In this document: one piece after another, positions 33,951 through 44,397 of the stretch
Numbering within the stretch: position 1 is the stretch's first letter
Layout of the letters: each line of letters starts with the position of its first letter
Origin: Golubevia sp. BC0850
Lineage: Eukaryota > Basidiomycota > Exobasidiomycetes > Golubeviales > Golubeviaceae
NCBI GenBank assembly: GCA_012976225.1
Contig: JAAVVG010000009.1
Span: 1-64,000, forward strand
DNA length: 64,000 nt
Direction: 5' to 3'
The notes under the pieces: model-generated
The model's input: the letters and a program-made list of their open reading frames with translations, nothing else
What the model was told of the DNA's origin: nothing
The model's database searches: none
Program-made: the position numbers and the translations under genes

Positions 33951-34896
33951 ATGTCTTCAAGTAATCCTAATCCAGCTCAATCCAACGAAAAGACTGTAGA
34001 GACAGCTCAACCTTCCACAAGTAATAACACAGAACAGCAGCAGCAGTTACCTCAACTGGGTGCTCTGGATGAGGATGACGAGTTCGAAGAGTTCGAACAA
34101 CAAGGTGATTACTCATTCATGACACCTTCTCTAATCTGTTCCAAGAATATCTTTCGAGTAGTTTCTTTATTCTCTGGGCTGCCCAGCTTCTCCATCCAAT
34201 CAGTCTTACTGACTGTGAACCATCTACTTTCGATCCCTACATCTCTATCTCTCTACACAGATTGGGATTCATCGGCCACCACTCTCTCTCACTTGAAACA
34301 AAACACCAAAAACAATTCAACTGGTCCAAATCTTTCTATGAGTGGCTCAGGATCTGGAGCAGATCACCTTTGGGAGGACAATTGGGATGATGATGATGTT
34401 GAGGATGATTTCAGCAAGGCTTTACGGTGAGTAACCGGGAGAGGTTCACGGGATTTCTCGAGAGGAGTAAAGATAAAGAAATTCCTTCATTGACTTGATT
34501 AGTGAATGTGAGAGCCTCTGGGCTGGCAAGAGGCAAGTCATAGCTTTGATCGAGGTGTACTATCCTTCAGTGAAGGAAGCTTTGGAGGGCTGTCTTTCCG
34601 CTCTTCTTCCTCCCTACCTTGTTGTGGGATGGAATATGAAACCTTGGGAGTGAAAACCTGCTTCGCTCGCAAAGACAATGCATCTGTCAGACCTCAAATT
34701 GCGAAACTCACATCAATCTCACCTTCTCTCCAACCCCCTTCCTTCACAACCTACCTCTAACCTCCTTTTGAATTTCCTTTGAAACGTGTTATACAATCTC
34801 AATCATCTATCAACTAATCGGCACGCCTCGACACTTCACCTGCTCAGTGCCGAGTTGGAGAAACAATCTTCTAATTCAAACGCTATGAGCACTTAG
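33951..34896 (+). CDS. SEM1: Sem1/Dss1, 26S proteasome lid and TREX-2 subunit
   Basis: Three exons (33951-34104, 34261-34426, 34848-34896) give 122 aa. Sem1/Dss1 is a small acidic protein that clamps the proteasome lid and also serves mRNA export and BRCA2-type complexes. The two conserved acidic clusters are present: LGALDEDDEFEEFEQQ and LWEDNWDDDDVEDDFSKALR. The last exon gives RAELEKQSSNSNAMST, restoring the usual LRAELEK ending; its acceptor lies 421 nt after the donor. The protein is longer than the usual 70-90 residues because of an Asn/Gln/Ser-rich start and a serine-rich spacer between the clusters. Intron 1 has the less usual donor GTGATT. Confidence 0.9.
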
Positions 34897-35689
34897 GGAA
34901 CAAGGTCTTCAAGAAGAATAGATTTGTTGGCAACAGGATCTAGGATGTTTTCCGATAACTCGAAGGTGTGCAGTGGATCGATAAGGGAGACGAGAGTTGG
35001 ACAGCAGGAAAAACAGTGAATGTATGCGCTAGGTGTTCTTCTCTTTGGTAATTGCAGACCATCAAACATCCACGAATGTCAGTACAGCCGTCCGAGAGAA
35101 TACGTGGCTCGGTTTCAAGGGAGTGAGCAGTCAAGAAGAGACTTAGACCAGAGGCGAGAAGAAGAGGGAGAGGAGGCTCGACTGGAAGTTACATACGAGA
35201 CCTCGCCCTTTCAAAGAGATCGCCAATTTCACAGCTCTCAATCTCTCGATCTTCAAAGATAGGAACAAGGAAAAAAATGCGTGGGAACAGAGTTTATGGA
35301 AACGAATCAATGCATTGCTAGGCTAGTAAGGTTTGGAATCGGATCTTCACCAAGGGAAAGCGGCGATATTGTGACTTGTTGAGAGGCAGTTTTCTCCTTT
35401 GGACGGATCACCGGCTGGAGGAAGGTGGGAATTGGAAAGTGGAAAGTGGAAAGTGGAAAGTAGGGAGAGGCCGAAGTTCGACGATATTCAAAGCGTTGTT
35501 CCTGAAGGAATCTCTTTTCTTCAAAGATGACCAATAAGACTGAGTGAAGCGATGGAGAGGAGACAAGAAGGATTCTCTCTCGCTCGACCTTCTCGACCTT
35601 CTCTCTTCTTCCCGAACATCGTCCTTCTCTCTTTTTGAACGACAACGTCGCGTCCAAGACAGCTACTCCAAATTCAATCCTTCTGACCA
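34897..35689. other. Intergenic stretch with a short tandem repeat
   Basis: No gene is supported. GGAAAGT is repeated four times at 35434-35461. Several short frames occur on both strands without family resemblance. Confidence 0.5.
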
Positions 35690-37328
35690 TGAACAATGGG
35701 ACGAAGAGGGATCCAATCGTCGCCCTGTCCAAGGAAACCTTCTCGCAAGTTCTGACCTTCCTGGAGCCTCAGTCCCTTCAAGCCTCCAGTGCAGTCAGCA
35801 AGGCTTGGAGAAAATCAATAGCAGAAAGCAAGAATCAATCAACGGAGGAACAAGCCATGCAGGATTCTCATCAATTTCTAGCTCTTCCAGAAACATCCAA
35901 TCTCTCACTCGACCTGCTAAGCTTCTTCCACGACCTACCTCCAGAAGGACAAGACTGGCAATCTAAAGTCATCGAAAAGATCGGATCATCGTTCAACCTT
36001 TCGAAAAATATCCTCAATGAGATCTCTTTCACCTTGGAGCCAACTAATCTGCTTGGAGACAAGGAACCGAGCAACTCATTCTCCTTCTGGTCAAGCCACT
36101 TTCAGACTACCCTCGACTCGTAAAGATCAGAATCACAGCTCCATCACTAGTCTCGCTAGCATCTGGGAAGAGTGCATCGGGCTCAAAGTCGTTCCTTCTC
36201 TCCAGTAGCATTCCGGCTTTCGCAGAGAAGTTGAAGGATGATGGTTCAGCAATCGCTCCGTTAATGAAAGCTGTCAAAGCCTTTCTTGGAAGTGATCTAA
36301 CTAGATTCATCCTTCCTCCACAGAGAGGTGATGATTGGACTCAAGAGATGGTGGACAGGTCAGAGATCTTGCAAGAGCTGTCCAATTCGACTCCAAGCCT
36401 TAGGGCCTTAGACTTAGGTTTATTTGGAGATGCTAACGGAAGAATATCAAAGGAACTCTCAATGAAATGCGTCGAACTTACATCTCTCTCATTGAAGCTA
36501 AACTATCAGTTTGCTCATCCATTTGAAAGGACGCAAGAGGAGAAAATTTTACCACCGCTTCAAGTTTCAGAGCAAGATCGTTTAAATCGTAAAGCCAAGC
36601 TGAAGAAGTTGTATCTTAGAGGAGGAAATTATCAAATTGATTGGCCATCATTCTTAAAGTGGATGGGTCAGGGTGAACTAGCTGATTTGATTCATCTCTA
36701 ACAAACGAACTAATGCTTCCGTGGAATCTAGCATCCCTTCTCAAAATGTCTAGAGTGACTCTTCAAACTATCAAACTAGATCATCTTGGAATACGTACGC
36801 CTCGGTGGTTTCCTTATGAGAAGCATTTTTTACTAATCCCGAAACTAGAATCCCTGGAATTAGCTTCAGGTACTGACTTCGTTTATAAGTACTTCAGACA
36901 AGTAGCTGCCCCACTTAAAAAATTGTTTATCGATTATGAACAACCATTTGAGGATGCAGTAATCACCCGTACAGATAATTCAAGTGCAGTCTGTAACTGT
37001 CTAATCGATTTGCTCATCAAGAATGCAAGTGGTTTGGTTGAATTCAGGTTCGATTATGATTCCGCAGATCCACCTCAATCCAAGTTCGTTCCGAGGCTAG
37101 ATTTCTCGAGACTAGAGAAGATGGAATTTGGAAGTGACGTGGATTATGAAAATTTCGCCTTATTGGTTATCTCCATTCTCTTATCCTCAACTCACTTCAT
37201 TGGAACATGTTTGAACCTACGTCAGAAAGGCGTTCGAAAGAAATGCACCAAAAGTACCGAGACTAGAAAGAGATGAAGGAGAAGAGGAAGAGTATGATGA
37301 AGATTGGGAGGATGATCATGGTGAGTGA
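35690..37328 (+). pseudogene. Decayed F-box/leucine-rich paralogue
   Basis: This is a broken relative of the intact gene at 15732-17060. It starts MNNGTKRDPIVALSKETFSQ, and the F-box reads TFSQVLTFLEPQSLQASSAV then SKAW. The homologous frame changes near 36060-36070, and the fragment to about 36123 ends in a stop out of that frame. The next part runs LVKIRITAPSLVSL, LMKAVKAFLG, DANGR and ends at 36702. A third fragment continues in another frame (MLPWNLASLLKMSRVTLQTI). The acidic end (DEGEEEEYDEDWEDDHGE) lies in yet another frame after about 37210. At least three frame changes are therefore needed, and no set of GT-AG introns explains the first two. Sequencing errors are a less likely alternative. 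Confidence 0.7.
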
Positions 37329-38022
37329 TGGATTATTGGCGATGATGATGAGTTTGACTCATATGGCATGGTGAGAAACAGGAGAAAAATGGATTGGTGT
37401 GTCCCTTCTCAAAACGACTCGATCGAATCGAGTGACTGCCGCTGACAGGAGAAACCTTTGCTTTTCTTGTCTTTTTCTCAGTCCAAAACCCACAGTGCAG
37501 GACTTCGCTGATCACGAGGCTTACGCAAATCTGAGCAAAGCCCTCTTAGGAAAACAATTCACTACTGCCACCAAGCCAGAACCAATCTCGCTTCGAAGAA
37601 GGACCAGACCAAATTATAACCTGCTCAGTTCAGCAACCAAGCAAACGATTCAAACCAGTTCAAAAGGCATTCTCTTTCAGATCCCCAGCTTCTCTTCAGT
37701 CTCCTAGCCCTCTGTATCACTCTTATGCATCACTCTTACTTTTTTGTGCCTCGAGTTTCGAAGCTTTTCCCCCCTTAATGCATGCCTGAAAAATCTCGCC
37801 AACTCTTCCTCCTCACTTCATCTGTCTGTCTGATACTCAGAAGAGCACATCACAAATCCAACAATCAGACTTACAATCAAACGAAAGCTAACGCGAAGTT
37901 GGTTTCATATCAGAAGTGAATGGTCAAGCAATCTCTAGATACAAGCAAAAACTAATGATTCTCAACTGAATTCATATTTCTAAATCCCAATTCTTTCTTT
38001 TGAATCTTAGATGGAGAGTCGA
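37329..38022. other. Intergenic, downstream of the F-box remnant
   Basis: A frame at 37399-37707 follows a good acceptor (ctttttctcag, ending at 37480). It could be a last exon of the F-box remnant or chance. Nothing else is seen before the oxidoreductase stop codon. Confidence 0.4.
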
Positions 38023-39869
38023 TCAAAGATCGATCAACATCTTTCCAGTGTTCTTTCCTTCGAACAATCCTTGCAGAGCTTGAGGGATGTTCTGTTGAGG
38101 CGCAAAGCGAGGGGCAAAGAAAACGAAGAGACACGAGAGAGAGGAAGAGAGATCAGTGAGAGCCGAAGAAGAAGACGCAAGGTTGAGGCCAGATAGAGCT
38201 TCGGAAGAACGAGCTTTAGAAGGAAGATCAAGAAGCGATGCAGACAAGCTTCTTCACACTCACCTCTAAGCCACTTGGTTGATGGAGAGTGAATTCAGAC
38301 TTCAACTTTCCTTCGGCCATCCACTTTGACATTTCTCCGAAACCTTTTTTCAACTCTTCACCCCAAAATTGAGGTAGACTGGATCAAGCGAATGGAAAGT
38401 GGAAAGTTTGAAGCGTCAGTGAGTTGATTTGTTTTGCTGCAGAGGATCAGGAACCGAAACTAACATGATGAATCCTTGCATGGTAATGGATTGAGTCAAG
38501 ATCAAGGTGATGTTCTTCACTCCGTATGGGGTCGCATCGTTGTAACCTGAGATTTGACCACAAAGGGTGATACGTCCTTGCATCTTGATTTGAGTGATGG
38601 CTAGATCTAAGATGGTACCACCCTAGAGGAGAAGGAGACAAAAGGAGAAAGGGAGATCGGAGAGAAAGGCAGAAGGAAGGAAAAGGGGAACAGAGGAGAG
38701 GAAGACGGGAAGGAAAAAGAAGAAGTCAGTATGAGCATACAAAAGCCTTTGGTCTCTTACTTGCTGCGTCTCGGAATCAGTACTCACGACGTTGTCGAAG
38801 TATCTATAGAAGATTGAAAGAAATGAGAAGAATCAGAGGAGTGTAAACGAAAGGAAGCAAGAGAGCAGCCGCGCTCAGAGTTGAGGCTCCTTCTCTGTCC
38901 CTTCTGTCGTGGGTATACTCACAGATCAACGTCACCACCACACTCTTTCCTCAAATCTTCTTCGAAAGTAGCAGATCTGTAATCCAAAGCGGCGTTGGCT
39001 CCCAAAGTCTTGGTGTAGTCACACTTCTCTTTTCCACCAGCGATAGCGATGATCTTGGAATCAGGGGCAGTGATACGAGCCATTTGAATGACCTAGAAAA
39101 GAAGCAAAGATCGTGTAAAGAGTTGACCCAAGAGAATCTCAATCAGTAAAAGCTTCGACTGTGCTACTACAATTCACTTCTCGTCTCGGATTCTTACTCA
39201 CTGAGGCCCCCGTGGCTCCTGCTCCACCACTGACCAACAAAGTTTGCTTCCCACCCCTTTGCCACTTCCCAACGCTGAAAAGCCCAACGAATCCTGCCAT
39301 TCCGGGGGCGCTCAGTATCGATAGATGTTCGCGGGGTTCGAAGCCAGATTGTTCCTTGGAGCCAATCTTTCTTGGAGGTGAAGCCTTGAAGGTCTCGTCG
39401 TTCTTTAAATCAACGAAGGCGACCTCTGTGAATCCAAAGTTACCTTGAACCATCTGACCAACTGGATAGTCCTTTGATTCAGATTCGATGACTTCTCCGA
39501 TGCAGAGTGCCCAGAACTTTTGGTTTAGGGCGGCGGGTTCTCTATAACCTTTGAAGTCTCCTTTGAATTCTTTCACTGTAGAGGAAAAGAGGGAAGAAAG
39601 AGGGACAGAAGAAGGTAGAAAAGCGAAGAAGAATGGAGAAGAAAGGATCAGAACAGCTTCGAAGAGCCACTTGGATAACTTGTGGCTGAAATCAAATCCA
39701 ACTTACTTGAGATTCTCATGCTTGGTTCCAAGGCCACAGTTTTGACTTTGACGAGGAAAGTATCACTTGGCAATGGAGAAGGATGTTGAACCTCTGCGAC
39801 TTTGAAGGTGGAGGCAGTGATCTTTGTCTCTGGACGTTCAGTTAGGTTGAGTTGGCGTGAAGCAGTCAT
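38023..39869 (-). CDS. Zinc-less MDR oxidoreductase (PTGR/CurA-like)
   Basis: Seven exons (39869-39707, 39575-39202, 39092-38923, 38803-38788, 38622-38465, 38378-38264, 38091-38023) give 354 aa, the normal size. The medium-chain reductase family includes prostaglandin reductase and alkenal double-bond reductases, which use NADPH to reduce reactive enones. Seen are VALEPSMRIS, APGMAGFVGLFSVGKWQRGG, the Rossmann motif LLVSGGAGATGAS, GANAALDYRS, the block YFDNVGGTILD and an ending NIPQALQGLFEGKNTGKMLI. The zinc-ligand pattern of true alcohol dehydrogenases is absent. YFDNV is encoded by a 16-nt exon (38788-38803). The family is sure; the substrate is not. Confidence 0.88.
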
Positions 39870-40392
39870 TTTCAGTTGAATTTGATGGAGAAAAAAACTG
39901 GCTCTTGAGAGGGAATGGGAAGGAAGAGAAAGAACTTTTCGAGGCAAGACTTTTTAATACCAGTTTCCGGCCTCTTCGTCTCTTGTAGTACCCTATCACC
40001 GTAGGCCCTTTCTTCCACGGCTCTTCCTACAAACGCACAGAGAGGCAAGAGCTTCGACTCTTAAATAATTTTGAAGAAAATCATGAAACCGAGAAGATCA
40101 GCGAAGAGGTCCAGCAGTCCAGGAAGTGGGACCAAGATTGATAGAAGGTGGTTCGAGCGACCTTGCACCTCACCGCCTCAGCTGCCTCACTCCACCTCTT
40201 GGTTCTGAATTTGATAGTGGTCATGATGAAAAGAATGAGTTGATTTCATCCTATCTCGGAGAAAAACAGAAGAAATGCTATGTTACCGGGACTACCGAGG
40301 AGGGCCGATGAACCTTTGAGAAAGCCTCTCTTCTGTCCTTGACTCTGTCCATTACTAGTTCCACTTCTCTGTTTCAAGTTTCTTCTCTGTGA
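39870..40392. promoter_or_regulatory. Divergent promoter, oxidoreductase and AUR1
   Basis: A 523-bp gap separates the two start codons and holds the control DNA for both genes. No other gene is supported in it. Confidence 0.5.
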
Positions 40393-42173
40393 ATGAGCAA
40401 CAATTCGAGTGGCAATGCCACAACAGCTCAACCTCGTCATTTCAGTTTCAACCCATCAAGTCATGCAACGCTTTCCAAACTTCCACTTTCACTTCAATAC
40501 GTTTTGGCCAGAATCGCCTCAGCTTCAACTCGATTAGAAACGACTACATCAATCTCCCTTTCAATTTCACGATTAAAATCTCATCATTTCACCTTTTCAG
40601 ATAAATTCAAATGGATTTCCCAATTCATCTTAGCTCTATTCTCTCTATTCATTCTAGAAGCTCCATTCCTTTTAAAATTAGCCATAGTTTCACTCTACAC
40701 TCTAACAATTTTAATTCCTTTAACTTCTCAATTCTTTCTACCAGCCTCACCCATTTTCTCATGGTTACTTTTGTTCGCTTGTGCAAAATACATTCCAGCT
40801 TCAAGTAGACCTCACATTTGGGTTTCAGTTCTACCAACTTTGGAAACCATTTGGTATGGAGCTAATGTCTCTGATATTTTAACCAGGTTTGGTCATCCTT
40901 TCTTAGATGTACTAGCTTGGTTACCTTATGGTTTAATTCATTTCGTAGCTCCTTTTGTTGTGGCGGCTTGTTTGTTCATTTTCGGTCCTCCCTCTGCTGT
41001 TAAGGTCTTTGCTACAAGTGCTGGCTTTATGAATGTCATTGGGGTTATGGTTCAGATTTTGATTCCTTGTGCACCTCCTTGTGAGTAACAAAGCAGAGAT
41101 GGATGGAAGAGGCGAGAGGAGACTAAGGATAGGGTAAGCAGGAAAGAGGAAGCCAGGATGATTGAGGTTTCTCACCTTTCCTCTCTTCTCAATCTACAGG
41201 GTATGAACTTCGAGAAGGTTTAACACCAGCAGACTATTCAATGAAAGGATCTCCAGCCGGTTTAGCACGCATAGATGCTCTTTTCGGTGGCCATGGTTAT
41301 ACTTTAACCTTCACAAATGCTCCAGTTCCCTTTGGAGCTTTCCCATCTCTACATGCAGGTTGGGCTACAACTTTAGCTCTTTTCTGCTCTTATTTCTTCC
41401 CAATCGCCATTGAATTACCTCTTCCTTTCTCTTCTTCCTCAAACGGAATTGGCAGAAGGAAGGTCAGATTAGATGCAAGAATCCTTTACTGGGGTTATTG
41501 CGCTTGGTTATATTGGTGCACTATGTACTTAATGCATCATTATCTTATTGATTTAGTCGCGGGTGGTTGTTTGGCTACGATTTGTTTCTATTGTGAGTAG
41601 TTGTCCCCCATTGCCTTTCGGACCAACTTTTTTGATCTGACCTCTCCCTCTCTCTCACTCACTCTTTTCCTTTCCGACATAGTCTTCCTTACCGACGAAA
41701 TGAGATTCGCAATGGAACAAAAATGGGCCTACACAAATTCAGCAGCAGCACCTCCTTCAGCAGCTCCACCTCCATCTCGCCCAGCTTCTGCTTTCGGTTC
41801 TAGAGGACCTGAACCTCCAGCTTCAACGTCTCCTTCTTATAATCAAGACGTTGAAGCTTTCCCACTCAAGCATCTGACAGAGAGTCAGAAATCGAACCTC
41901 GATGGAAGTTCTGCTTCAGCTTTGGCTAACAGTCGAAGTCCTTCTAGAAATGGATTCAAAGCTGACAACGAGGGTAAATCGAGCTCAAACGCAAATCTTA
42001 ATTTTAGTCAACCCAGTCTGGAGAGGAGGAGTAGTGCGGCTTCGGCTGGAAGTCAGGTAGAAGTGATTGGGACCGGGAGCGGGAAGAAGGAGGAGAAAGA
42101 GAGAAAGAGAGACTCTTTTGATGAATGGGGGAATGAGGATGATGAGGAACAGATAGGGAAGGGTGGATGTTAG
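40393..42173 (+). CDS. AUR1: Inositol phosphorylceramide synthase catalytic subunit
   Basis: Three exons (40393-41080, 41200-41592, 41683-42173) give 523 aa. The Golgi enzyme transfers inositol phosphate from phosphatidylinositol to ceramide, a step unique to fungi and some protists and the target of aureobasidin A. Several membrane helices are visible (ISQFILALFSLFILEAPFLL; IHFVAPFVVAACLFIF; CTMYLMHHYLIDLVAGGCLA). The two active-site blocks of the PAP2-like family are present: FGAFPSLHAGWA (His at about residue 281) and MHHYLIDLVAGG (about 341-352). The cytosolic tail of about 160 residues is proline/serine-rich and ends acidic; yeast Aur1 is shorter (401 aa). The splices restore WYELREGLTPADY and FYFFLTDEMRF. 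Confidence 0.93.
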
Positions 42174-42555
42174 AGGGGGGGGGGTTTGGGTAGTGAATCC
42201 TTTTGGAAATGCGGGTTGGAGCTTGGAGGAGAAGAGAAAAGAGAGATGTCGTTTTAGAGATCTCTTCTTCTGTCTCGAAGACAACGGTTTAGAATGACTA
42301 TTAACTTACTCTCGTTGTCGTACTTTTACCATAGATAACCCCTTCCATACCTTTGTAAGAAATTTCTTTCTTGAGCCTTGACACGACGCGAAATCGCGGT
42401 ACTCACAAAAGACACGCCGACTCTTGGAGACTTCGAGGAATCGACTACCTTCCTTTCCCTCCTCAACCTCCATTTTCAACCTATCCTATTTGTCTTCATT
42501 CTGAACTAAGCTTTCAATCTCTCACCATCTAATACATCTGCATCTTTCTATTGGC
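42174..42555. other. Intergenic, AUR1 to Dif1-like gene
   Basis: A run of ten G (42175-42184) lies just after the AUR1 stop. The rest looks like a 3' end followed by a pyrimidine-rich promoter. No gene is seen. Confidence 0.5.
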
Positions 42556-43943
42556 ATGGATCAATCCTCCAACTCAGTCTTCAAGAGACATCTCTCTGCA
42601 GCTTCAAACTCGTCCTCAACCTCTAATTGGGAACCGTTTCAGGAAGAGAGAATCAAGGCCAGAGCTGTTCCTGAAGAAACTCAAAATGCCCTGGCTAATG
42701 TTGGACTTAGAGCTAGAATGAGTGAGTTCACTTTTCAGAGGGGCAGAACAGAGCAGGGTGGGAGGTCACAAGCGAGGAGTCAAAGAGAGGACAAAGACCA
42801 TACAAAGGCCAGGTCGGACTCGATGATTTGGTCAAATCAGATCTTTTGAATGGAATGGAAATGAAACTAAACTCCAACTGGAGCGAGGCAGGTGCGATTC
42901 ATTGTCCGCCGTCGTACCACCCTCCCTAACACCCCCCCCCCTTTCCTACGCCCTCCTCGCTGTCCAGATGTCGACAGAGGATACAAGAACAGCCTCGACA
43001 CAGGAATGCCTTCAGGTCCTAGATCTCTCTTCAGAACCACTACCTTTATCAGTTCAGAAGTTCAAAGAACTGCTCCAGTATGGGGAAGGACACAATCCCT
43101 ACCCACTTCCGAATTGCAACCTTTCGCCATGCCAAGTTCCACTTCTAACTTAGATCCAATGGAAGAAGAATGGATTTTGAACAGAGGGAAAGGTTTAGGA
43201 GCTGGAACTGATGGAATGATGTTGGATCATGAAAGCTCTGATGATAGTCTGGATGAAGAGGAGAATAGACCTATTGGATTCGGTCAGGTCAAAAGAGGTA
43301 GAGATGCTGTTGAGATGGATAAAGATGATGTTTTAGGAAGATGGGCAGAGGAAGATGAAGGGTGAGTAACCCTTTTGATAAAGGCTTTGAAGGGAAAAGG
43401 GATAGAGACAAGTGGAATGATAGTCTATCGAAAGTGCTTCTCTAATCTTTCTCTTTCCGTCCATCTTCTACTCACTCTTCAAGACAAATCCCAAACCTTT
43501 CATCTAGTTCAGAAACTTTGGAATCAACTTCCTTCCCACCAGATTCAATTTCAGGTTCTCGTTTACCTCAACGTACTATCTCAGCTTTACCAGGTCGTTC
43601 TTTTTCTCCACCTTCTTCCAAATTAGGTTCAAGGCCACTCTCAAGACCAACTCAATCAATGCCTGTTTCTGCTGCAAGTTCAAATGGGATCGGTCGTGGT
43701 TATATCGATCCTTATTCTGGTTTTGGTTCTTTCAGTTCTAAAGATAATTTGGAAAAACAAAGAGCTGAAACCGCTAGATTTTTAAGTGAAACTTCTTTAC
43801 CTAAGATGGAAAGAGCTTTTAGCTTTGAACCGGAAATTAAGAGAGGGGAGAATGGAGCGAGTGAGGAGAAACAAATGAATTCTCAAAAGATGGATATGGA
43901 CACCGATTTACAAAGTTGGACTAAAAAGACGGAGGGTTTTTAA
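42556..43943 (+). CDS. Dif1/Spd1-like ribonucleotide reductase regulator
   Basis: Three exons (42556-42721, 42968-43361, 43484-43943) give 339 aa. The splice at 42721/42968 creates ALANVGLRARMNVDRGYKNS, which matches the core of yeast Dif1 (VGMRIRQRVDQGY). Dif1 and fission-yeast Spd1 hold the small subunit of ribonucleotide reductase in the nucleus and are destroyed when DNA is damaged or copied. The rest is serine-rich and probably unstructured, with short motifs such as APVWGRTQSLPTSELQPFAM and MERAFSFEPE that may be binding or degradation sites. Overall similarity is limited to the short core, so the role is likely but not certain. Intron 1 contains a C10 run. Confidence 0.7.
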
Positions 43944-44397
43944 AGTCTGGCTTTTTTGATTCTTTTTCTAGTTATTTTTTGGGATTCTTCTCTTTTGTGT
44001 AAATTATTATGAAACTGGATCTGGTAGGATTCTCGATTCCAAAAAAAGGCCAAGGGTGGCTACGTCCTCCCCCTCAATTTCTCCTTTCCTAAATATCTCA
44101 ACGAATGTTCCGTTTTCTCATCATGTCTCCTTACTCTACGCAATTCTATCAGATGAACAAAGAGCAGAGAGGCGAAAGATTTGTGTGGCGAATTGAAGCT
44201 AACAAATCGTTCGAGAGCAGCTGTTAGCTGCTGGCCAACCCTTCAATTGTCCACCCACCTTGCTCTATCAGCCCAATCGCGAGACAACTTCACGAAACAA
44301 CAAGGAAGCTTTAACGTTCATTCAACAACAACAAGAACAAGACTCCTTTACAGTCAACCCAGCAGCGCAGACCTGAGAGGTAGTGCAGCAGAGAGAG
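43944..44397. other. Intergenic, Dif1-like gene to GEA
   Basis: It is T-rich just after the stop codon and CAA-rich before the GEA start (44320-44345). No gene is seen. Confidence 0.5.

Noticed and set aside
35434-35461. Four tandem GGAAAGT units as a possible regulatory array
   Set aside because: It is only 28 bp and fits ordinary slippage; no gene start is close by.
42175-42184. G10 run after the AUR1 stop as a quadruplex
   Set aside because: A single run without three partner runs is better explained as a homopolymer.
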